Origin: Desulfatibacillum alkenivorans DSM 16219
Lineage (GTDB): Bacteria; Desulfobacterota; Desulfobacteria; Desulfobacterales; Desulfatibacillaceae
DNA length: 64,000 nucleotides
Direction of reading: 5' to 3'
Assembly (NCBI RefSeq): GCF_900142135.1
Contig: NZ_FQZU01000001.1
Coordinates: 223,653-287,652, forward strand
Below, piece after piece: positions 35,661 through 44,936 of this stretch. Position 1 is the first letter of the stretch. Each line of letters starts with the position of its first letter. The translations under genes were made by a program, and so were the position numbers. Under the pieces are notes generated by a model. The model saw nothing but the letters and a program-made list of their open reading frames with translations, searched no databases and was not told the origin of the DNA.

Positions 35661-36209
35661 ATGAAATGCAGGGGGCCATTTTTAATAGTCATGATACTCC
35701 TGGTTTTAGGGTTCGCGCCTGCATCGACGGCCCAGGATGATGAGCCCATTCAGGACATCGCCGCAAAAACAAAAGGGATTGTGAATGCGGCTTATGATTA
35801 CGTCAGCCGGCATTCCGGCGACATGTCCGCTGTGCAGCACGCCCTTCAAACCAACCCGGATTTTTTGGACCGGGAAAAAAATCTTTATGTTTTTATCCAT
35901 TGCTACAATATCGAGAAAAAAGAGGCCGTATGCTGCGGGCAGGGAAGTCGTCCGGAGCTTGTTGGGAAGAATATGTGGCATCTGAGGACGCCCAGCGGCA
36001 GGATGCTTTTTTTTGAGATCGCCCGGATGATTGAGAAGGACGGCGAGGGATGGATTGAATATGATTGGCTGAACCCTTATACGAAGACGCTCATGTCAAA
36101 GTATTCCTATGTGAGGGGGATTACCCTGCAAGACGGGCGGAAAGCCTGGGTGGGATGCGGGTTTTGGAAAAACAAAAACAAGGATTTTCAGCATGACGAT
36201 AAAAAGTAA
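35661..36209 (+). CDS. exported single-Cache-domain protein
   Basis: This 182-residue protein has a clear signal peptide (basic MKCR, hydrophobic LIVMILLVLGFA, cleavage near ASTAQ), so it is periplasmic. The mature part is a single-Cache sensor fold: a long N-terminal helix (IAAKTKGIVNAAYDYV), LYVFIHCYNIEKKEAVCCGQG, ELVGKNMWHLRTPSGRMLFFEIA and SKYSYVRGI. Cache domains usually sit inside receptors; here it is a free protein. Its end overlaps the following histidine kinase gene by 17 bp, so the two are translationally coupled and probably form one receptor, with this protein presenting a small ligand to the kinase. Confidence 0.85.
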   Translation: MKCRGPFLIVMILLVLGFAPASTAQDDEPIQDIAAKTKGIVNAAYDYVSRHSGDMSAVQHALQTNPDFLDREKNLYVFIHCYNIEKKEAVCCGQGSRPELVGKNMWHLRTPSGRMLFFEIARMIEKDGEGWIEYDWLNPYTKTLMSKYSYVRGITLQDGRKAWVGCGFWKNKNKDFQHDDKK

Positions 36210-39200
36210 AATTTTTGCTGCAGGCGCCGTGTTTTTTATTGTTTTTGTCTTGCTCGCCTTTATGAGCATCTGGACCCAGCACGAAGTTTTGGCAAATCGA
36301 AACATCCGGGACAGTGTAGACAAAAAGTTGGCCGACATTCAGGAGTTTGAAGAATGGAAGACCAGTTTGATTCGTTCGGTTTCGGACATGGCGGCCCAGG
36401 AGCATGTCCCGCCCCTTGCCCGGGAGCAATTCCTCCTGCCCGCCGGACAACAAATGCCTGGTTATGACATTCTGTCTGAGTCAGGGCTGCGGCTGGTGGA
36501 TCTCATTGCCTCGAAGGAAAAGGCGTCGGCGGATATTGATCAGGCTTTCGACGATATCAGGTTTAAAATTAATACATTGTATTATCAATTGGATGAAAGG
36601 ATCGCTACCGTTTTGGCGATCCTTCAGTTGGAGCGCGTCATGGGAGAGGATGCTTCCGAAAAAGGCGCCTTGGCGCCTTATGTCTTAAAAAGCCTTAATC
36701 AACTGACGCTGGTCGCGCTCAACGGCTTGGTATCCAGAAGTTTTTCGAACGCCGACAAAAGCGTGGTCATGAAAAATCAGCGGTTTATTTCCTCGCAGCT
36801 TGAATTGATTGATTCGGACGGCAGTCTTCTCGCCTTGTTTTCGGAACTGTTCGCCCAAATCGAATCCCTTGAGCGATTGATTACCGAGTCGGATGCAACC
36901 CTTTCGCGCTATCAGGCACAGATTGCAGAAGCAAGAGACGCCTTTGACTCGGCCGCCAAATCAACGGAGATTGACGCCTTTGTTGCAAGAGCCAAGTCCG
37001 ATCTGGACGCCGCCAATATGAAATTGGAAAATGCAAGCCGCTCCACTTTGACAACGGTGGTTGTTTTTCTTTTTTTGGTTCCTCTTCTCGTGATTATCTT
37101 TGGCATTTTTGGCTTGAATACGATTATTTTGCGTCCCATCAGCCAGTTGATGCACGCCATGAAACGGGTTGAAGACGGGAAATTTGATGTAGCGGTCCCG
37201 ATCAGGGCCGAGGATGAAATCGGTAAACTTGCCTGGGCGTTTAATGCCATGGCTGCCGAGATTACGTCCAAAGTTGCGGAGATGTCAAAGCTGAATCAAG
37301 GGCTTCGCGAAAGCGAGTCCAAATATAAGACGCTCGTCAATAATATTCCGCAGAGAATTTTTCTTAAGGACAAATATTTTAAATATGTTTCATGCAACCG
37401 GAATTACGCACAGGATGTGAACATGACAGAGGCGCAGATTGAAGGGAAAAATGACTTTGATCTGTTTCCAAAGGAAATTGCGGAAAAATATCGGTCTGAC
37501 GATGAACGGATTCTCTCGGCGGGGGAATCGGAGGAAATTGAGGAATCCTATATCAAAGACGGAGAAACCATGTTTGTTCAGACCGTTAAAGTTCCGATAC
37601 GGGATGATGCGGGGGAAGTCAGCGGTGTTCTGGGCATCTTTTGGGACATCACCGAACGCCGAAAAATGGAAGAATCCTTGCGCATCACCCGTTTCAGTTT
37701 TGAAAACGCCCCCTTGGGGATCTACCTGATCGGCGAAGGCAGGCGCATCCTGGACGTCAATGAAGCCGCCGCCCGGATGCTGGGGTATACGAGGGAGGAA
37801 CTGGCCTCCATGGGTACTTGGGAGGTTGATCCCTTACAGGCAAAGTTAGATGAAGAGGCGGCCTGGAACATGGCAAAAGCCCGAAAAGAAGGGGAGTGCT
37901 TTGAGTCTGTTCATCTAAGGCAAGACGGCTCCGAGGTTCCTGTGGAGGTCAGCAGCAACCTGTTCGAATACGAAGGGCGGAGATATGCGGTCGCCTTTAT
38001 TCAGGATATCACCCAGCGCAAACAAGCGGAAGAGGAATTGCGTAAAAACAGGCGGCTGCTCAGCAATATTTTGGAATCCATGGATGAGTCCGTGGCGACG
38101 GTAGACCAGGAATTTGTCTATCAGCTTGTCAATAGGAGGCATGAAGAATGTTTCGATCAAGCGAGGCAAGATGTGGTGGGCAGAACGGTTTGGGATATCT
38201 TCCCCGGCGTACAGGAGACGCCGGCATGGCGTTATATGAACAGGGCGATGCAAGGCGAGATGGTCGGCGGCGTTGAGATTAAGGTCCCTAAATTGGACGG
38301 AACCGAGTTGTGGATGCGAGGGTCCTATTCTCCGTTAAAGGATTCCGATGGAAAGGTCATCGGCGTCGTAGGCGTCGGCGTGGACGTCACCCAACAAAAG
38401 AAGGACGAAGAAGAATTGCGCCGCCTGCGCAACTACCTGTCCAACATCATTGACTCCATGCCTTCGGTCCTGGTGGGGGTGGACTCCAAAGGGCTGGTCA
38501 CCCAGTGGAATAAACGGGCCGAGCAGGTCACCGGGATACCCTCGGAAAACGCCCGGTTCCAACCCCTGGACAAGGTGTTCTCCGGCCTGGCGTATGAGAT
38601 GGACCGCATCCAGGCTTCCATCCGGGACCGTCAGGTGCTCCATAATTCAAAGGCCCCCAGCCGAAATCAGGACGAAACCCGCTACGAGGATATCACCATC
38701 TATCCCCTGGTCGCCAATGGCGTGGAAGGCGCCGTTATCCGGGTGGATGATGTAACGGAACAGGTGCGGCTTGAGGAGATGATGATCCAGAATGAAAAAA
38801 TGCTGTCCGTTGGCGGGCTGGCTGCAGGCATGGCTCACGAGATAAACAACCCCCTGGCCGGCATCATACAGACTGCGAATGTGATGCGGTCAAGGCTGGA
38901 GCAATTGGAATTGCCGGCAAACATCCGCGCTGCCCAAGAGGCGGGAGCGTCCATGGATGTGATCAAGGCGTACATGGAAAAAAGGAGCATTCCCCGGATG
39001 CTGGAGACCATCGATGAATCCAGCAAAAGAGTGGCGGAAATCGTCAAAAACATGCTCAGCTTCGCCAGAAAATCCAATGAGACTTTCTCACTCCATCATC
39101 CGGTGGACCTTATGGACAAAATCCTTGAACTGGCGTCCACGGATTATGACTTGAAAAAACAGCAGGATTTCAAAACAATCAAAATCATCAAAGAATATGA

Positions 39201-39591
39201 GGAAAATCTTCCTGAAATATCTTGTGAAGGGACCAAAATCCAGCAGGTCCTGCTTAACATTCTCCGAAACGGCGCCCATGCAATGCAATCCTCGGATGCG
39301 AGCCGCGGGTATACGCCCTGTTTTGTCTTACGGCTTGCCAGGGAAGAACGCATGCTGCGCATGGAAATCCAGGACAACGGCCCTGGCATGGACAAGGCAA
39401 CCCTGTCACGGATTTTCGAACCCTTTTTCACGACCAAGCCCGTGGGCGAAGGAACCGGGCTTGGGTTGTCCGTCTCGTACTTCATCATCACCCAGAACCA
39501 CGGCGGAACCATGGATGTGGTTTCCTCGCCGGGCAATGGCGCCAATTTCATAATTCGCCTGCCCCTGGATCATGCCCATGACAATGCTTGA
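36193..39591 (+). CDS. multi-PAS sensor histidine kinase
   Basis: The product is 1132 residues. Layout: TM1 (about 7-28), a periplasmic helical region (about 30-280), TM2 (about 283-310), HAMP (about 313-360), four PAS domains (about 375-495, 497-615, 617-740 and 745-865), HisKA with phospho-acceptor His882 in GMAHEINNPLAG, and an HATPase domain with NILRNGAHAM (N box), DNGPGMD, FEPFFTTKPVGEGTGLGLS (F and G2 boxes). There is no receiver domain and no response regulator gene next door, so the output partner lies elsewhere. The start overlaps the Cache gene by 17 bp. The HisKA region contains an insert of about 25 residues (LPANIRAAQEAGASMDVIKAYME) common in NtrB/AtoS-like kinases. Confidence 0.93.
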   Translation: MTIKSKIFAAGAVFFIVFVLLAFMSIWTQHEVLANRNIRDSVDKKLADIQEFEEWKTSLIRSVSDMAAQEHVPPLAREQFLLPAGQQMPGYDILSESGLRLVDLIASKEKASADIDQAFDDIRFKINTLYYQLDERIATVLAILQLERVMGEDASEKGALAPYVLKSLNQLTLVALNGLVSRSFSNADKSVVMKNQRFISSQLELIDSDGSLLALFSELFAQIESLERLITESDATLSRYQAQIAEARDAFDSAAKSTEIDAFVARAKSDLDAANMKLENASRSTLTTVVVFLFLVPLLVIIFGIFGLNTIILRPISQLMHAMKRVEDGKFDVAVPIRAEDEIGKLAWAFNAMAAEITSKVAEMSKLNQGLRESESKYKTLVNNIPQRIFLKDKYFKYVSCNRNYAQDVNMTEAQIEGKNDFDLFPKEIAEKYRSDDERILSAGESEEIEESYIKDGETMFVQTVKVPIRDDAGEVSGVLGIFWDITERRKMEESLRITRFSFENAPLGIYLIGEGRRILDVNEAAARMLGYTREELASMGTWEVDPLQAKLDEEAAWNMAKARKEGECFESVHLRQDGSEVPVEVSSNLFEYEGRRYAVAFIQDITQRKQAEEELRKNRRLLSNILESMDESVATVDQEFVYQLVNRRHEECFDQARQDVVGRTVWDIFPGVQETPAWRYMNRAMQGEMVGGVEIKVPKLDGTELWMRGSYSPLKDSDGKVIGVVGVGVDVTQQKKDEEELRRLRNYLSNIIDSMPSVLVGVDSKGLVTQWNKRAEQVTGIPSENARFQPLDKVFSGLAYEMDRIQASIRDRQVLHNSKAPSRNQDETRYEDITIYPLVANGVEGAVIRVDDVTEQVRLEEMMIQNEKMLSVGGLAAGMAHEINNPLAGIIQTANVMRSRLEQLELPANIRAAQEAGASMDVIKAYMEKRSIPRMLETIDESSKRVAEIVKNMLSFARKSNETFSLHHPVDLMDKILELASTDYDLKKQQDFKTIKIIKEYEENLPEISCEGTKIQQVLLNILRNGAHAMQSSDASRGYTPCFVLRLAREERMLRMEIQDNGPGMDKATLSRIFEPFFTTKPVGEGTGLGLSVSYFIITQNHGGTMDVVSSPGNGANFIIRLPLDHAHDNA

Positions 39592-39844
39592 TTTATAAAA
39601 TATTGCGGCTGACGTCGAACGGCGCTGCCTGGGCCGCCCCAAAAAAGTTGCCTCCAACAAGATTTTCCTCACCTTGCACCTGATCAAAAGGCGGTGAGCC
39701 CTCTGCTAAGCCTCCTGACTCATAGTTATTGAGTTTTTGAGAGGCGTCTTCAAAAACCAAAAACATTGTTCTGCCGGGGCTGCCCATTTTTCTCTCCGGC
39801 GAAAACGATTCCAGCATTATCCAATAATCATTGAACATTAGCCA

Positions 39845-39882
39845 TGCGGCCGCACCCCGGTGGACTTTGGGATGCGGCCGCA
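39845..39882. repeat. paired 10-bp palindromes between convergent genes
   Basis: TGCGGCCGCA occurs at 39845-39854 and again at 39873-39882; each is self-complementary and the two can form one hairpin. The remainder of the 39592-39911 gap holds no convincing gene: the minus-strand frame at 39593-39838 has no ribosome site. Confidence 0.5.
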
Positions 39883-39911
39883 GTGTTTTCAGTCAATCAA
39901 AATAATTCCGT

Positions 39912-41546
39912 TTATTCCTTGCCCCATTCCTGATTGCGGAGCTGGACCCGGCGGATCTTTCCGCTCACGGTCTTGGGCAGGACGTCCACAAACTCGATCT
40001 TCCGGGGATATTTGTAAGGCGCGGTCACGTTTTTCACGTGCTTTTGCAGCTCCTTGGCCAGTTCGTCGCTTGCGGTAAAGCCGTTTGCCAGGATGACGAA
40101 TGCCTTGACCACCTCGCCCCTTGTTTCGTCCGGGCTGGAAACCACGGCGGACTCGGCCACGGCCGGGTGTTCGATAAGGGCGCTTTCCACTTCAAAGGGT
40201 CCGATGCGGTATCCCGAGGTCAGAATCACGTCGTCGGCGCGGCCCACGAACCAGAAGTAACCGTCTTCGTCCACATAAGCCCTGTCGCCGGTGAGGTAGT
40301 AATCGCCGCGATATACCGAAGCTGTGCGGTCGGGCTCCTTCCAGTATTCCTTAAACAGCCCCACGGGCCGGTTGGGCTTGACCTTGATGGCGATGTCGCC
40401 CTCGGTGTTGGGGGGCAGTTCGTTGCAATCCTCGTCAATGACCTTAAGCTCGATGCCCGGGGTGGGCTTGCCCATGGAGCCGAACCGGGGCTCAATGCAG
40501 GGAAAGCTGCCGGCCAGAAGCACGGTTTCGGTCTGGCCGTAACCGTCGCGGATCACGCAGCCGGTGGCTTTTTTCCAGACCTCGATGATTTCGGGATTCA
40601 AAGGCTCGCCCGCGCCCACGCAATGCCGGAGGGTGGGGAACTTGAACTGGCTGAGATCCTGAAGCACCAGCATGCGGTAAATGGTCGGCGCGCCGCACAT
40701 GGTGGTGATGGGGTACTGGGCCAGAAGCTCCAGGGTTTTGATGGGGTCGAACCGGTCCGTATGATGGATGAACTGGGCCGCGCCCATGTTCCAGGGACCG
40801 AAATAGCTGCTCCAGGCGGCCTTTGCCCAGCCGGTGTCGCTCACGTTCCAGTGCATGTCCTCAGGCTTGAGGTCCAGCCAGTATTTGCCGGTCACCTGAT
40901 GGCCGATGGGATAGGAAGCATGGGTGTGCAGGGCCATTTTGGGGAATCCCACGGTGCCCGAGGTGAAGTAGACCAGGCAGTTGTCGCTGCTTTTGGTTTT
41001 GGCGGTTTCAAACCGGTCGGACGCGGCTTCCACGGCTTCCGTGTAAAAGGTCCAGTCTTCCCTGGGTTCGGTGATGATGATTTTGGATGTGACCGTGGGG
41101 CATTCGCCGGCGACCTTATCGAATTTTTCCGCCAGCTCCGGATTGGTGATGATGCAGGAGGCTTCCGCTTTGTTGGCCCGAAACTGGAGGTCCTTGGAGG
41201 TCAACTGGGTGGTGCCGGGGGCCAGCAGGGCGCCCATGCGGATGCACGCGGTGAAGACTTCCCACCACTCGATGTTCCGGGGCAGGACCACCATTACAAC
41301 GTCTCCCTGGCCCACGCCCAGGCTTGAAAGCAGGTTGGCCAGCTTTTTGGAGGCGGCGCTCAGTTGAGCGAAGGTCTTTCGAACCTCGTTTCCGTCGTCG
41401 TCCACCCATAACATGGCGAGTTTATCCGGGTCTTGAGCCCACTTGTCGATGACGTCTCCGGCGAAGTTAAAATACTCGGGGACTTCCCATGTAAACTCGT
41501 CGTACTCTTTTTGATAATCGGTCATGTTCGGTGTTGCACCCATCAT
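39912..41546 (-). CDS. acyl-CoA synthetase (AMP-forming, ACSM-like)
   Basis: This 544-residue ANL-superfamily enzyme activates a carboxylic acid to its CoA thioester using ATP. Motifs: P-loop YFTSGTVGFPKMALH (about 201-215), GAPTIYRML, DGYGQTETV (A5), YLTGDRAYVDEDGYFWFVGRADDVILTSGYRIGP (A7-A8 hinge) and the catalytic lysine in PKTVSGKIRR. The N-terminal WEVPEYFNFAGDVIDKWA and overall pattern are most like medium-chain/benzoate-type acyl-CoA synthetases. AGGAGG lies 7 nt before the first of two adjacent ATG codons. Substrate not fixed by sequence; a medium-chain or aromatic acid is likely. It is not clearly linked to the downstream glycan operon. Confidence 0.92.
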   Translation of the reverse strand: MMGATPNMTDYQKEYDEFTWEVPEYFNFAGDVIDKWAQDPDKLAMLWVDDDGNEVRKTFAQLSAASKKLANLLSSLGVGQGDVVMVVLPRNIEWWEVFTACIRMGALLAPGTTQLTSKDLQFRANKAEASCIITNPELAEKFDKVAGECPTVTSKIIITEPREDWTFYTEAVEAASDRFETAKTKSSDNCLVYFTSGTVGFPKMALHTHASYPIGHQVTGKYWLDLKPEDMHWNVSDTGWAKAAWSSYFGPWNMGAAQFIHHTDRFDPIKTLELLAQYPITTMCGAPTIYRMLVLQDLSQFKFPTLRHCVGAGEPLNPEIIEVWKKATGCVIRDGYGQTETVLLAGSFPCIEPRFGSMGKPTPGIELKVIDEDCNELPPNTEGDIAIKVKPNRPVGLFKEYWKEPDRTASVYRGDYYLTGDRAYVDEDGYFWFVGRADDVILTSGYRIGPFEVESALIEHPAVAESAVVSSPDETRGEVVKAFVILANGFTASDELAKELQKHVKNVTAPYKYPRKIEFVDVLPKTVSGKIRRVQLRNQEWGKE

Positions 41547-41796
41547 TGAAAATCCTCCTGCAGAACCTTTGGCCGTATAGAGGGACCAATCCTCAGGGCC
41601 GTTTAGTAATTGGTTTTTTTGTGCACTGGCTGGCAGCGGCTAGTTTGTTTGAGGAAACGCAAAAATTAAATGGTGACTGGACTCGTGAAACTGATTTGAA
41701 ACGACTGGCGGGAGGCGATTCCCCGCGGCTGGATTTCTATAGCAAATGAGTTGACCTCAAGTCTACCCCTTAAATGCGTTTTTTGGCGGACAGTTT

Positions 41797-42546
41797 CTAT
41801 TTGAGGCGCAGGGCCTTCTTTCTCAAAAGCTCATAGGTTTCTTCCACCTGAACGGGCAGCCTGTATTTCCCTCTGGAATGACTATGGATCAGATCCGGCA
41901 TGATGGAGCGAGCCGCGTTCGCAATCGCTTTTTCATCCACGCAAATTTCCAGGGCGGAAGCCAATTTTTCGATCTGAACTGCCGGGGCGCTGCACAGTTC
42001 TTCAAAGAGGACGATGACGTGCGGCGTTTCTCCCAAATGATGCATCACCTGCTGATAGTGCAACTCCCACAAGGCGCAGCATTTTTCCCGGGAATACCCG
42101 TTGCGCCGGGCCAGAGACCCAATGGCGTCCACGGGATTACGCACCATCACTATCGCTCTACACTCAACTTTTAAAGCGGACAGGGCGTTTTTCCACAGCG
42201 GCAATAGCAGGCAGGCCCTGGGGTCTTTAAAAGCCCAGAGGGGGCGGCCGGTAAAGACGTCCTCAACTTTGGCGATCAACTCCCGCTCCAGGTTTGGGGC
42301 CTGGGGCAGGGCGCCCCAATCGGGCGTGGGGGAGGGATCGTCCCAGGTTCTGCCCATGGACTGCAAGGCCTTGTCGTGGAATTCCATCAAGTCCCACCGC
42401 TCCCAGAAACCGGCGAGATTGTCCAGGGCCGGCCCCATGAGGTCTTCCTCCCGGCCCAGATAGGCGCCTAGCAGATTGACGATCCGGGCGGTCATGGAGG
42501 TTCCGCAGCGGTGCATGCCCAATATGGCGACGGCCCTGGATTTCAT
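41797..42546 (-). CDS. sulfotransferase-family protein
   Basis: This 249-residue cytoplasmic protein has the PAPS-binding loop ILGMHRCGTSMTARIV at its start and the 3'-phosphate site VMVRNPVDAIGSLARR (about 138-153), both typical of sulfotransferases that move sulfate from PAPS to a hydroxyl of a sugar or lipid. The ATG overlaps the wzt stop by 4 nt (ATGA), so it is the last gene of the glycan operon and probably decorates the exported glycan or its carrier. A minority of such proteins act as other nucleotide-dependent transferases, so sulfation is inferred. Confidence 0.82.
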   Translation of the reverse strand: MKSRAVAILGMHRCGTSMTARIVNLLGAYLGREEDLMGPALDNLAGFWERWDLMEFHDKALQSMGRTWDDPSPTPDWGALPQAPNLERELIAKVEDVFTGRPLWAFKDPRACLLLPLWKNALSALKVECRAIVMVRNPVDAIGSLARRNGYSREKCCALWELHYQQVMHHLGETPHVIVLFEELCSAPAVQIEKLASALEICVDEKAIANAARSIMPDLIHSHSRGKYRLPVQVEETYELLRKKALRLK

Positions 42547-43880
42547 GGTTTTTGAACCCGTTTCACGCTGACCCGTTCGCCGTCATTCAGGTGAACGCCG
42601 AAATCCATGATCCCTGTGGCCAACAGTCCGGGGAGCGGCGTGACCCGGAACATGACGGCGTCCACTATGCGATGCAGATATACGGAGTTTTCGTCTCCCA
42701 CGCTTTGGACGCCGGCGTTGATAAAATACACATTGGGCGTAAGCTGGCACTTGAACGCGAAGCGCAGGCGTAGCAGGGCGCCCTTTTCCACAAACTCCAG
42801 CGCGTCGCCCGCGCCATGGGAGACGGCGCCGCCCGCCTCCAGCCCGCTTTGCGTCTTGACCATCATGCCGAAGCGGACGTTTTTGGCGTCCTGGTCGAAC
42901 CGCACGTCATAGGTGTAAAAATAGTCCCTGCCTATAACCAGGTTGCCCACGGGCCTGCCGTCCCGGCCGATAATCCGCGGGTTGAGAATGCACGCGCCGT
43001 TGGGCTCATACACCCGGGGCTGATGAAAGCCGGCCAGTTCCTCCACCAGACGGTCGCCCTGGGCGGGAACCTGGGGTTCCGCGCAGTCGGCAATCCGGTC
43101 CAGGATGGTTTTCTGGTTTTCAAAGGACGAATTGGCAAACCGTTCGTATTCGCCCACAACAAAAGACGGCGCACCTTTCAGGATGATTTTCCCCCGCTCC
43201 ATCCACAGTGCCGTATGGCATAACTCCACAATGTTTTGCAGGGAATGGGAAACCAGGATGACCGTGCCGCCGTTGCGGCGGATCCGGTTGATCCGGGCGA
43301 AGCATTTCCTGCGGAAGGATTCGTCTCCCACGGCCAGGGTTTCGTCCACCACAAGGACGTCGGGATCGGCGTGGATTGCCACGGCGAAGGCCAGCCTGAC
43401 GTACATGCCGCTGGAATAGGTTTTCACCGGCCTGTGGATGAACTCCCCGATGCCGGCGAAGTCCAGGATGGCCGGCATTTTTTCGGCCATCTCCTCCCGG
43501 GAGTAACCCATGAACGCGCCGTTTATATAGGCGTTTTCCAGACCCGTGAACTCAGGGTCGAACCCCGCTCCCAGATCCAGGAGGGTGGAAACCCTGCCCC
43601 GCACCCGAACCTCTCCCTGAGTCGGCGTCATAATGCCGCAAATGATTTTTAGCAGGGTGGTCTTGCCTGAGCCGTTTCTGCCTACAATGCCCAGAGTTTC
43701 GCCTTTGGAGACGTCAAAACTCACGTTGTCCAGGGAGCGGAATTTTTCACCCGGTCTCAAGGGGGCTGGGACGAAACGGCGCAGAAATCCCGCCTTTTCA
43801 GGTCCGGACACCCTGAAATCCTTGCTAATCCCCTGTACGGAAACCGCAGGGGCCATATTTTTCGAGGCGTTATCGGGCAT
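42543..43880 (-). CDS. Wzt-type ABC transporter ATP-binding protein
   Basis: This 445-residue protein has an ABC ATPase domain (about 1-250) and a C-terminal beta-sandwich (about 280-440). The ATPase carries Walker A GRNGSGKTTLLK, the polysaccharide-exporter signature YSSGMYVRLAFAVA, and Walker B DVLVVDETLAVGD. The C-terminal domain is like Wzt carbohydrate-binding modules that recognise the finished O-antigen end (NVYFINAGVQSV region). It powers export of a lipid-linked polysaccharide across the inner membrane. The Wzm permease that must partner it is not in this operon or elsewhere in the window. It overlaps both neighbours (11 bp upstream, 4 bp downstream), a tight translational coupling. 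Confidence 0.92.
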   Translation of the reverse strand: MPDNASKNMAPAVSVQGISKDFRVSGPEKAGFLRRFVPAPLRPGEKFRSLDNVSFDVSKGETLGIVGRNGSGKTTLLKIICGIMTPTQGEVRVRGRVSTLLDLGAGFDPEFTGLENAYINGAFMGYSREEMAEKMPAILDFAGIGEFIHRPVKTYSSGMYVRLAFAVAIHADPDVLVVDETLAVGDESFRRKCFARINRIRRNGGTVILVSHSLQNIVELCHTALWMERGKIILKGAPSFVVGEYERFANSSFENQKTILDRIADCAEPQVPAQGDRLVEELAGFHQPRVYEPNGACILNPRIIGRDGRPVGNLVIGRDYFYTYDVRFDQDAKNVRFGMMVKTQSGLEAGGAVSHGAGDALEFVEKGALLRLRFAFKCQLTPNVYFINAGVQSVGDENSVYLHRIVDAVMFRVTPLPGLLATGIMDFGVHLNDGERVSVKRVQKP

Positions 43881-44913
43881 AGAGGCCTTTATAGATTGTC
43901 ATGACTGACCGGGCGATGTTTTTCCAATCAAATTCCAGGGCCCTTTTCCGGGCGGATTCAGCCATGGCGGCCAATAAATCCGGGCTGTCCTTAAAATCCA
44001 TTAGCGCGGTCAGGGCCTGTCCGGGGTCGGAAGGCGGAACAAAAACGCCGCAGGATGAGTCCATATAATCCCCCATGCCGCCCACGTCCGTTGCCGCCGC
44101 GGGCAGGCCGCAGGCCATGCCTTCCAACAACGTGTTGCTTGCCGTAAAATCCGTGACCGGCATGAGCAAAACGCTCGCGGATTGATACAGGCTGCGCAAG
44201 CGGGCATCCGGGACGCTGTGAAAAATTTTTACGTTTGGCGCCCCGTCAAAGTCCTTTATCCGGTCCTTTGGCAGAACCAGGTGAAAGCAAAGTCCTGACC
44301 GGCGCCTGCCGGCTTCCCGGATGACTTCCGCCAACAGGGAAAAGTCCCTTAGCCAGCTTCCTACGGCCAGCACGATGAATTTTTCCTCCACAGGCTTGGG
44401 AGCAGGCGTGAAAAAATCCGCATCCACGCCGTGGGGGATTACATGAACCTTATCCTCCCCGGCGACATCCTTCAGATAATCCCCCTGGCTGCGGCAGCAC
44501 GCCAGCACGGCGTCCGCTCTTCTGAGGGCCCTGGGATCGGGAAAAACCCTCTCAAAGACTTGAGGCGGCTGGTGCAGGCTGACAACGATCCTGGCGCCTT
44601 TCCGCCGGGGAAAACGCCCCGCCCATCGAAAGTCGTTTTCTCCGTACAGCCAGTGGTAAACGCCTCCGGCAAGGGTCATGGAGCCCATTGCCTGCAGTTC
44701 CTGTGCAAGCTGCCGGGGCCTCCAATACCAGGAGTAGGGGGGGGAATCCAGGCTGGCCTTGACGGCGCTGGAAGGCGTTCTTTTTAGAATGGACGTCAAT
44801 GCACGATGAATTGCAGGGGATAAAGGCCTGGAGCGGACGCGGCGGGCAAGCTGATCGTAGCCCGAGCGCCCGGCATGGTGTTGAATGCGCTCCCCAATGG
44901 TGACCACCCTCAC
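43870..44913 (-). CDS. family 4-like glycosyltransferase
   Basis: The product is 347 residues from a GTG at 44913, chosen because GGAGGGGGG lies 7 nt upstream and the protein then begins VRVVTIGERIQHH; an ATG 18 nt further up is in frame but unsupported. The GT-B fold is visible: VIPHGVDADFFTP, FIVLAVGSWLRDFSLLAEVI, and the donor site TDFTASNTLLEGMACGLPAAATDVGGM with the conserved E in LLEGMACGLP. It transfers a sugar from a nucleotide donor in the cytoplasm. It overlaps wzt by 11 bp. The unusual N-terminal half (WLYGENDFRWAGRF) gives no further clue to the sugar. Confidence 0.88.
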   Translation of the reverse strand: MRVVTIGERIQHHAGRSGYDQLARRVRSRPLSPAIHRALTSILKRTPSSAVKASLDSPPYSWYWRPRQLAQELQAMGSMTLAGGVYHWLYGENDFRWAGRFPRRKGARIVVSLHQPPQVFERVFPDPRALRRADAVLACCRSQGDYLKDVAGEDKVHVIPHGVDADFFTPAPKPVEEKFIVLAVGSWLRDFSLLAEVIREAGRRRSGLCFHLVLPKDRIKDFDGAPNVKIFHSVPDARLRSLYQSASVLLMPVTDFTASNTLLEGMACGLPAAATDVGGMGDYMDSSCGVFVPPSDPGQALTALMDFKDSPDLLAAMAESARKRALEFDWKNIARSVMTIYKGLYAR

Positions 44914-44936
44914 GGTCCGTCCCCCCTCCATAATCG

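Noticed and set aside
35453-35740. 95-residue frame before the Cache protein
   Set aside because: No good start or ribosome site; it overlaps the signal-peptide-bearing Cache gene in another frame.
39593-39838. 81-residue minus-strand frame after the histidine kinase
   Set aside because: No ribosome site and no recognisable protein features; probably intergenic.
41531-41749. 72-residue plus-strand frame upstream of the acyl-CoA synthetase
   Set aside because: It begins antisense within the synthetase gene and has no ribosome site or domain.
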